Source: Nitrososphaerota archaeon (GTDB lineage: Archaea > Thermoproteota > Nitrososphaeria > Nitrososphaerales > JACPRH01). From it: a stretch of 64,000 nt of DNA. Location: assembly GCA_023379805.1 (NCBI GenBank), contig JAMCPI010000014.1:186001-250000 (forward strand), read 5' to 3'. Below the pieces are notes generated by a model that made no database searches, was not told the origin of the DNA, and worked only from the letters and a program-made list of their open reading frames with translations. Positions 47,501 through 53,646 of the stretch are shown piece after piece. Within the stretch, counting starts at the first letter, position 1. Each line of letters starts with the position of its first letter. The position numbers and the translations under genes were made by a program.

Positions 47501-47715
47501 TAATCTTATCGTGTTTAAGCTCCTCAAGTAACGAGATTGCAACAGATAGACTCACAAAGTGAGGATTGAAAGAAGATACTGCTGCAACGCGGGCTTAGGG
47601 ATGTGATTGCAACAGATAGACTCACAAAGTGAGGATTGAAAGCTGATAACGGAAAGCGATGTCTCAGGCTCTATCCAAAATTGCAACAGATAGACTCACA
47701 AAGTGAGGTTAAAGC
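44526..47715 (+). CRISPR. CRISPR array, 44 repeats and 43 spacers
   Basis: The 37-nt repeat runs ATTGCAACAG...GATTGAAAG and contains the hairpin CTCAC-AAA-GTGAG, with an 8-nt ATTGAAAG 3' handle. All internal repeats look identical; spacers are 33-44 nt, mostly 36. The last repeat (from 47680) keeps 29 nt, then diverges, which marks the leader-distal end and sets the plus-strand direction from the leader at 44428. Spacers 15 and 20 are identical, as are the adjacent 39 and 40. The minus-strand open frames across it are repeat artefacts. Confidence 0.99.
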
Positions 47716-47740
47716 ATTTTCCAGATAATGCGATAGTATT

Positions 47741-48607
47741 CTACTCCTTTCTCAAAATCAGAATATGTTGATGCATAATATTAGGGACGTACGCGTATGG
47801 ATATCCATAGGGTCGAAGTCTAGTTCCGCTTTGGTACCAAATTGTATCTCCTTTAGGTGTAAAGCCCACTTGTTCTGCTCGTTTTGTTATGTCGTAGCCG
47901 GCGAAGATGTATTGGCCGTCTTGGTAGGCGTCTCTGATGATTATGGCCATGTATCTGTTGTTGTGTAGTAGTGGGTGGAGGTGTTTGAAGGCTTGTTCCA
48001 TTTTGTCTAGGTATTGTTGGTAGCTGTTGACTTTGCTGATGTCTCTTGAATCATCTGAGAAGGTGTGATAAGATTTCTTCCGGTTCTGCCTTCCGTAGGT
48101 GTTGTTGCACATTGTGACCTTCATATCTACATTATAGGGCGGATCAAACACCACAAAATCAAACGATTCTCTAGAATCAACAAGCTTCGGCAAGACTTCT
48201 AGGCAGTCGCCCTGTATCATCTCCTGTTTCTCAAGCTTCTCCTGCTCGCAGACCTTTAGGTAGATATCAATCCACTCCCTGTTAATCTCGATACCAGTAG
48301 CCTTCCTACCGCACAAAGAAGCCCCCAGCAGTGTGCCACCGACCCCTGCGAAAGGATCCAGCACAGACTGACCTTTCTTCGTGAAAAACCGGATCAGCTC
48401 CATCATCAAACGCGGAGGCTTATTCGCCCCGTGAGCCCTCCTCAAATCCTGCGAAAACTCATGAGGATAAGAAGTCCTCAAAACAGACCTAGTAAAATAA
48501 AGCCACTCCTCACCAGACAAATCATTCAAAACATTCCTCGGATGCCTCCCCCTACCACTAACAGAAGGCTTCTTCCCCTCATCAGAGGAATCTTCTTCCC
48601 CGCTCAT
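47741..48607 (-). CDS. solitary DNA methyltransferase (N4-C or N6-A type)
   Basis: A 288-aa amino-methyltransferase. The SAM-binding motif I DPFAGVGGTLLGA near residue 82 comes before the catalytic motif FVVFDPPYNVDMKV. An N-terminal acidic and basic tail precedes a YPHEFSQDLRRAHGANKPP region. No restriction enzyme gene is next to it, so it may protect or regulate. A TATA (TATAAAAA, 48632-48639) lies about 29 bp before the ATG, within CAGTT-n5-AACTG. Composition flips near 48110 within the gene. Confidence 0.85.
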   Translation of the reverse strand: MSGEEDSSDEGKKPSVSGRGRHPRNVLNDLSGEEWLYFTRSVLRTSYPHEFSQDLRRAHGANKPPRLMMELIRFFTKKGQSVLDPFAGVGGTLLGASLCGRKATGIEINREWIDIYLKVCEQEKLEKQEMIQGDCLEVLPKLVDSRESFDFVVFDPPYNVDMKVTMCNNTYGRQNRKKSYHTFSDDSRDISKVNSYQQYLDKMEQAFKHLHPLLHNNRYMAIIIRDAYQDGQYIFAGYDITKRAEQVGFTPKGDTIWYQSGTRLRPYGYPYAYVPNIMHQHILILRKE

Positions 48608-48758
48608 TCCAAAACAGAAGTAAAATGGCAGTTATAAAAACTGAGACTGTTTGCGTGCATCGAAGAGTAGATGGAAGATACAACGATCGATCTTGTTGTA
48701 GTTATACATCATATGTTGAATGAATACAACGTTAGATCGCGTTAAAGGTGAGACGATT
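48608..48758. other. gap between methyltransferase and fic
   Basis: About 150 bp with the methyltransferase promoter and T-rich stretches for fic termination (minus strand). No gene seen. Confidence 0.4.
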
Positions 48759-49646
48759 TCACATCTGATGGGACTTCTGTTCTCTGATGTATTTCTTGAA
48801 GAACCATAGGCAGAAGGCTCTTTCGTTATTGTTGATCTGTGCTCTCTCAAGAGCATTGTAGTAGGTTCGTCTTCCTTTATACTCGATGTTCAGCATCGGA
48901 TATCCGTGTTTATTCAGAATGAAATTCATCAGTAGCCTGCTGATTCGCCCATTTCCGTCGCTGAATGGGTGAACGGTGACGAACCTCAAATGTACTAATG
49001 CAGCGAATTCGACAGGATGCATCTTAGCTTTTTGGCCAATATACCAGCCGAAGAACTGTCTGAGTAATGGATTAAGCTCGACTGGAGAGGGAGGGATAAA
49101 TTTGCTTCCACTGATCCTGACTCCGTGTCTTCTTATCTGACCCGCAATGTCAGGCTTCGTTTCCTCGAAGAGCCCCTTATGCCAGTGCAGCACAACTTGA
49201 AGCGACAAATCTTTCCGGTAGCTTAGCATATCGAAGAAGACCTTCTGATGCGCCTCAGCCTCCTTAACATCCTCCATAGATTTCCCGCTTGGGCTGATAC
49301 CCTCCTCCAGCAGCTGAGCCGTTTCTCTCAGCGTAAGAGTCGAACCTTCTATCCTCTGCGTATTGTAGGTGAACCTAACCGAGAACTCCTTAAGCTCTTT
49401 TTCTCTAGCCGATCTTGGAGTTTCCGCCTGTTCAGCAGTGTAACTCTCCTTGATCTTATCGAATAAAACGAACCATTTCTCCTTATCCAACTCATATACG
49501 AACTGCTGTTTGAGCCTCCCAATGTCCTTCGGAACTGCACGACCCAAGTACCTTGACTTCTTAGTTACCTTACCGTCTTCCCTGACAGTGTGCTCTAGGT
49601 AATAGTACGCGATTCCTCTCACCGTCCTCTTTACTACCGTTGCCAC
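48759..49646 (-). CDS. Fic-domain protein (AMP-transferase type)
   Basis: A 295-aa Fic protein that likely transfers AMP or another nucleotide to target proteins. The catalytic motif HPFSDGNGR sits near residue 220. An inhibitory-helix motif TQRIEG (form T-x3-EG) near residue 98 lies before the Fic core, so it belongs to the class with an N-terminal inhibitory helix. The first 60 residues are a beta-rich domain (RGIAYYYLEHTVRED) seen in archaeal and bacterial relatives. The start is GTG. Promoter and operator-like palindrome lie just upstream. Confidence 0.9.
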   Translation of the reverse strand: MATVVKRTVRGIAYYYLEHTVREDGKVTKKSRYLGRAVPKDIGRLKQQFVYELDKEKWFVLFDKIKESYTAEQAETPRSAREKELKEFSVRFTYNTQRIEGSTLTLRETAQLLEEGISPSGKSMEDVKEAEAHQKVFFDMLSYRKDLSLQVVLHWHKGLFEETKPDIAGQIRRHGVRISGSKFIPPSPVELNPLLRQFFGWYIGQKAKMHPVEFAALVHLRFVTVHPFSDGNGRISRLLMNFILNKHGYPMLNIEYKGRRTYYNALERAQINNNERAFCLWFFKKYIREQKSHQM

Positions 49647-49654
49647 ACCATACT

Positions 49655-49708
49655 GTTATCACTACACATTGATAAAATTATGGTTTTATTATCAGATGTA
49701 GTGATAAC
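49655..49708 (-). promoter_or_regulatory. 54-bp imperfect palindrome over the fic promoter
   Basis: Perfect outer 12-bp arms GTTATCACTACA (49655-49666) and TGTAGTGATAAC (49697-49708), with further symmetry inside (TTGATAAAAT and its near complement). A TATA-like ATAATTTTAT on the minus strand lies in the centre, about 30 bp before the GTG. A dimeric or tetrameric repressor binding here would block fic transcription. Confidence 0.75.
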
Positions 49709-49795
49709 CCGCTTAACGAGATTCTGATTATGCGATTACGACATCGCCAACTGTTAGATAAAGTTCATCTAATCGCACATTCATCCGCATAGGTT

Positions 49796-50051
49796 ATGCC
49801 CACTAAGATTATCCCCCATCACAGAGGAGGCTTACGAAGCCTTGTTGCTAAAGAAGAAAAACACGGAGATCTTTACAGAGACGATTCTACGTATAACAGG
49901 AAAGTCAGGCAAACTCACGGATTGCTTCGGTACTTGGAAGATGACGGATGAAGAGGAAAAAGCATCCTCAGCGAACTCAAGTTTAATGCTTGTCACACGT
50001 AACAGATCCCATTTTAACCGAGTCAAAGGTTTGAAGCACAAGAACTGGTAA
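49796..50051 (+). pseudogene. collapsed vapBC toxin-antitoxin remnant
   Basis: An antitoxin start (MPTKIIP) runs into the body ITEEAYEALLLKKKNTE and ITGKSGKLTDCFGTWKM, resembling DUF217-type VapB antitoxins. One extra C in a C5 run (49813-49817) breaks the frame. After about 55 codons of antitoxin the frame passes to LVTRNRSHFNRVKGLK, which matches the C-terminus of PIN-domain VapC toxins. The toxin body is missing, so an internal deletion fused the 5' end of vapB to the 3' end of vapC. Confidence 0.7.
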
Positions 50052-50236
50052 AGAATTAGCACCTACGAACCCATCCTTGCAGTATCGGAAACAGTAGAAG
50101 AGCCGTTTACACAGGGATAGTTTGCTGGATAGGCCGCTCATCAAAGGCACACCAGTATAGGATGTTATCAGCAAAGTCTAAGATGCAGGACAATACTTTT
50201 ACGGCATTATTGCTGCTTTTTTGCACCAGAACAGGA
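50052..50236. other. short gap before AbrB-type gene
   Basis: About 185 bp without a coding frame I can support; a TATA-like ACTTTTAC near 50198 could serve the AbrB-type gene. Confidence 0.35.
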
Positions 50237-50470
50237 ATGCCAATTAATGTTGTCAAGGTTGCTCGAAAGGGTCAGACCACCATTCCGGCAGAACTTAGGC
50301 AGAAGCTAGGAATCAAGAAAGGAGATATGTTTTTAGTCGAAGCAACCGAGGAGGGGCAAATACTGTTCAAGCCCATTAGAAAGCTAGAAGACTGTGCAGG
50401 CATTTACGCAAAATATGGAAAACCTGAAGAAGTCAAGAAACAAATAGACAGGTTAAGACAGGAGCTTTAA
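50237..50470 (+). CDS. AbrB/SpoVT-type antitoxin or regulator
   Basis: A 77-aa protein with an N-terminal swapped-hairpin AbrB DNA-binding domain (VVKVARKGQTTIPAELRQKLGIKKGD) and a short charged C-terminal helix that in VapB proteins binds the toxin. No PIN toxin follows; the next gene runs on the other strand. It may be an orphan antitoxin left from the vapBC decay next door, or a free regulator. The ATG at 50237 fits the domain. Confidence 0.8.
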   Translation: MPINVVKVARKGQTTIPAELRQKLGIKKGDMFLVEATEEGQILFKPIRKLEDCAGIYAKYGKPEEVKKQIDRLRQEL

Positions 50471-50504
50471 GCCGAAGCTAAGAATGAAGAAAAAGAAGAG
50501 GAGA

Positions 50505-50536
50505 GGAAACGGGCCTGTTTGATAAGGCTCGCTTCC
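50505..50536 (-). terminator. 3' hairpin with pyrimidine tract, surface protein 1
   Basis: Read on the minus strand: GGAAGCGAGCC, 10-nt loop with ATCAAA, GGCCCGTTTCC, then CTCTTCTTTTT. A 7-bp stem (one G-U), an A-C mismatch and a 3-bp top stem. It starts 18 nt after the stop of the 50554-53358 gene and closely matches 53599-53630. Confidence 0.65.
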
Positions 50537-50553
50537 GCATCACTTGTACTGCT

Positions 50554-53358
50554 CTACTTCTTACGCATTACAAATGCTACGGCGATGATAGCTATTACTG
50601 TTACTACTCCTACTGCCACGTATATTATTTCTGAGGGTAAACCAGTGTTGCTACTCACTTGGGACGTAGTTGTTGCCGTTGTGATAGTTGTGCTTGACGA
50701 CTGAGTAGATGCAGTCACGGAGCTGCTCGTAGTGACACTCGAAGAAATCGTGGTTGATCTAGATGATGCAGTAGATGTAGTTGAAGAAGACGATGTCGAG
50801 GTAGTGGTTACGGTTGCTGTTGTTGTCTCGCTAATACTTGATTTACTTGTCGATATAGTCGTAGTAGTAATACTGCTAGTAGTGCTAGTTGTTGAAGCCG
50901 TAAATACAGATATGAGTATTGCGTGTTGACTATGCGAATAGCTCGCATAAACGGAGTAGTTGCCATTAGTCTCTTTTAGTGTGAATGGTATTTGTTTCCC
51001 ATCCATCGTGACTTCGATTGTTGTTCCGTTTAGCAGGCTCTTGGGCCAAGTCGTATTGATGTATCCTTTGGTTCCTGTTGCGCCGCTTACCGTGAAGCTT
51101 ATGGTTTTATTCTCCTTGCTCGCAAGCAGGTTTTTGACTGTTGAGTTGGTTCTCATCCCAATTGCGTACTGCTTGGCACCGACAGTAACTGGGAAGGTAA
51201 GTCTAGACTCCCACCACTGCGGTACGTAGTCCTGATTGATATTGGAAATGTAATCTTTGGTGCTTGTAGAGTTGCCTAAAACAGAGATTGTCATGTCTAA
51301 CCGTTGGCTAGCATTCACCACCTGAGTCTCACCGGATATGAGGTTGACAACTACTACAGAGCCGTCTATCACAGTTAAGCTAGAGTTACCGTACGCCTGC
51401 GAATCCATTATCAGGTCAGTTCCTAGAGGAACGACGATGTGGTAATCGTGTAGAATTATGTCCCAGCCTTTCTGAGCGGTCATCGGGCTATGAGTTCGAT
51501 AGACATGGATTCGACCGTTTGTGATGTAGATGTCGATGCCTGAGCACTGTTCTTGATTGTTTGTGCCTGAAGGAGCAAGTGCGCACCCAAGTGCCTTGAG
51601 AGCCTTGGAGGTTAGGTCGAGTTTCAATTGCTGCTTAATCGATGTGACGACTTTTGGCCCAATCTTTTCCACACCTCGCCAAGCTGCTTCTGTAGCAAGA
51701 ACGATTAGCCCGGGCCTTTGCTCCCTTAGGCGCGCTTGTTCTTTGAGATCATTTTGGATTATTTCGTCATCTATTTCGTCGGCTATGTTAATGACATTGC
51801 TATACTTTCTGACTTCGCTGTTCTTTCCGACATTTACTGTTGTTGTAGCGGTTGAGTTGTCCAAGGCAGAGGTCGCAGCTGCTTTACTTGTGAGGGTTGC
51901 AGAACCGTTATCGCCAGTCTTGACGACCACCGCAGGGCCCCCTGCAGGCGTCGCATTCACCGTCGCTACCTGCACCTGACCAGCGCGAGCTTCAAGTCTG
52001 AAGTCAGTGATTGAGTTGCCTACAACTAGAGAAACCTGCGTACTGGCTGTGCAGGTTAAGCCAGAGTCAGGCACCCTTACGGTAGCGTTTACTGTAATAG
52101 GATATGTTCCTTTAGGCGTGAGTTTTGTGGTAGCCTCCATTATTACATTAGTTAGTTTTGTGGTTAAGGTTGCAGGGTTGAAGACAAACTTTGGAGTTAT
52201 AGTTCCGCCTCCGCCAGCATTTGTCTGAAAAGTTGCTTGAACCGGTAGCGCTCCTCCCCAGAATATGTTGAATCTGAAGGCCGCTGAGTCCTGATCAGGC
52301 TTTGCGAATCCTCTTGGATCTTTTTCAGGCGGCATAGTTGGCCGTATGGTAAATTCTGGGCAACCTTCCACGGTTAACGTGGCATTGTTGGAAAATCTCC
52401 GCAGATCTCCCGCGGTCCCTTCGACTTGGAATGCGTATTTGCCTGATAACCGGCCTGCAGTCAGTCTTAGAGTTGTGTTGAAAGGAGGTGTTCCAGTCAC
52501 TTTGTCAAGAGTAACGGATGAGAGTCCCGCGATCTGAGGCGTTGTGAGTGTGACTGGTGCAGCTTGACCTTTAACTGTAGAGACCGATACCAAGTAGGTG
52601 GCAGTCTCTCCACCCTGAATCTTCTGCTCCGGAGGCAACACCAGAATAGAGAAATCAAACGACTCCTTCTTCTTTGAATCTACAAGAGTCAGCTGAGTGG
52701 TACCTGATACCGATGTCGGAGCAGTGTTCCCTGAGCCCTTTGTGACGCCTTTTGATCCGCCTTGGATAGGAAATTCGTAGGCGCCTTTGACATAGTATCC
52801 GTATAAGCCGTTCGCGACTGCATCTGAAATGAGGGTATCGCTTACGACCCATTTCTTGCATCTACCACCGATTAAAGGTGGAGATGCATTCTCAACTATG
52901 TTCGAGACGCTTGCACCCCTGATTCTGAGCTTGTTTGCCTGAAAGAGGGTTTCCGCCGAGACTTGTATCGTGAAGGTGGCTTCTAGGTAATATTCGTTGG
53001 CACAGCCTGAGGACGGATGTCCTCCGTTGTTGAAGCTGCCTGTTAGTTTACCCTGTGCAATAGCGCTTCCAGAGATGTCGTCAGAACCGGCGTACGGGTG
53101 CTTGTCCAGCGTAAATGGGAAGGATATTTGGACCTTTTCGACCTGTCTTGTAGCAAATTCGCCACCGTTATAGGATGTCACATACTCATATGTGAAGTCC
53201 GTATTATATTGGTACGTTAGCGATGTGTAGATATCTACCGCAGCGGCGCCTCCAACTAAACTAGGCAAAGGAACTGTTGGCCCGAGAATCAGAAACAAAA
53301 GTGCAAGCGCGGTTCCAGCCCTATGCAGATTCAAAGATAAACCGAACTTTCGTAGCAA
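50554..53358 (-). CDS. large secreted FecR/Ig-like surface protein with C-terminal anchor
   Basis: A 934-aa cell-surface protein. It has a signal peptide (LALLFLILGPTVPLPSLVG), several beta-rich Ig/CARDB-like repeats in residues about 50-480, and a FecR-like stretch (GTDLIMDSQAYGNSSLTVIDGSVVV) near 640. A Ser/Thr-rich stalk (about 820-900) leads to a membrane helix ending VMRKK. It starts TTG; a second TTG at 53334 is possible. Promoter, C-terminal motif and 3' hairpin are shared with the PQQ gene upstream. Binding or structural role at the surface; ligand unknown. Confidence 0.75.
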   Translation of the reverse strand: MLRKFGLSLNLHRAGTALALLFLILGPTVPLPSLVGGAAAVDIYTSLTYQYNTDFTYEYVTSYNGGEFATRQVEKVQISFPFTLDKHPYAGSDDISGSAIAQGKLTGSFNNGGHPSSGCANEYYLEATFTIQVSAETLFQANKLRIRGASVSNIVENASPPLIGGRCKKWVVSDTLISDAVANGLYGYYVKGAYEFPIQGGSKGVTKGSGNTAPTSVSGTTQLTLVDSKKKESFDFSILVLPPEQKIQGGETATYLVSVSTVKGQAAPVTLTTPQIAGLSSVTLDKVTGTPPFNTTLRLTAGRLSGKYAFQVEGTAGDLRRFSNNATLTVEGCPEFTIRPTMPPEKDPRGFAKPDQDSAAFRFNIFWGGALPVQATFQTNAGGGGTITPKFVFNPATLTTKLTNVIMEATTKLTPKGTYPITVNATVRVPDSGLTCTASTQVSLVVGNSITDFRLEARAGQVQVATVNATPAGGPAVVVKTGDNGSATLTSKAAATSALDNSTATTTVNVGKNSEVRKYSNVINIADEIDDEIIQNDLKEQARLREQRPGLIVLATEAAWRGVEKIGPKVVTSIKQQLKLDLTSKALKALGCALAPSGTNNQEQCSGIDIYITNGRIHVYRTHSPMTAQKGWDIILHDYHIVVPLGTDLIMDSQAYGNSSLTVIDGSVVVVNLISGETQVVNASQRLDMTISVLGNSTSTKDYISNINQDYVPQWWESRLTFPVTVGAKQYAIGMRTNSTVKNLLASKENKTISFTVSGATGTKGYINTTWPKSLLNGTTIEVTMDGKQIPFTLKETNGNYSVYASYSHSQHAILISVFTASTTSTTSSITTTTISTSKSSISETTTATVTTTSTSSSSTTSTASSRSTTISSSVTTSSSVTASTQSSSTTITTATTTSQVSSNTGLPSEIIYVAVGVVTVIAIIAVAFVMRKK

Positions 53359-53598
53359 CTACAACATATAAATCTTCTGAATTCCTGAATACATAGATAT
53401 ATTTTAAAATATTGTCGATATAGCCTAGGCCTTTTTCATAATCCTGAATAAGTTTCCGGAAAACCGAAATGGAAGACGAAACCGTTCAACTCAAAGAACT
53501 CAAGCGAAGGCCAAGTTCATTTCCGCAGGAACAAGAATTTGCAAAGACAGTTTATCGGATAAAAGAGGAAAAGAAAGGAAAGTAAAAAGAAAAGGAGG
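53359..53598. other. promoter region; small plus-strand frame only
   Basis: 240 bp holding TATA-like boxes on the minus strand (ATTTATATG at about 53363-53371; TTTTAAAATAT near 53400) for the surface protein. A plus-strand 38-codon frame (53469-53585, MEDETVQLKELKRRPSSF) is charged and without a clear promoter; I do not call it a gene. Confidence 0.4.
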
Positions 53599-53630
53599 GG
53601 AAACGTGCCCTTTTTGATCGGCTCGTTTCC
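53599..53630 (-). terminator. 3' hairpin with pyrimidine tract, PQQ gene
   Basis: Read on the minus strand: GGAAACGAGCC, 10-nt loop with ATCAAA, GGCACGTTTCC, then CCCTCCTTTTCTTTTT. It has a perfect 7-bp lower stem, an A-A mismatch and a 3-bp upper stem, and starts 17 nt after the stop of the PQQ gene. Homologous in stem, loop and tract to 50505-50536, with a compensating G-U at one pair. Confidence 0.65.
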
Positions 53631-53646
53631 GCATTTAGTGTTGTTA

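Noticed and set aside
46005-47555. Minus-strand open frames of 60-110 codons across the CRISPR array
   Set aside because: They repeat the same peptides (for example NPHFVSLSVAI) because they are translated CRISPR repeats; they have no promoter or ribosome site.
44526-47715. Self-targeting spacers against this window
   Set aside because: By eye no spacer matched the rest of the window; a proper search of the whole genome could not be run.
53469-53585. 38-codon plus-strand frame between the surface genes
   Set aside because: No promoter of its own, no family, and it overlaps the control region of the minus-strand gene.
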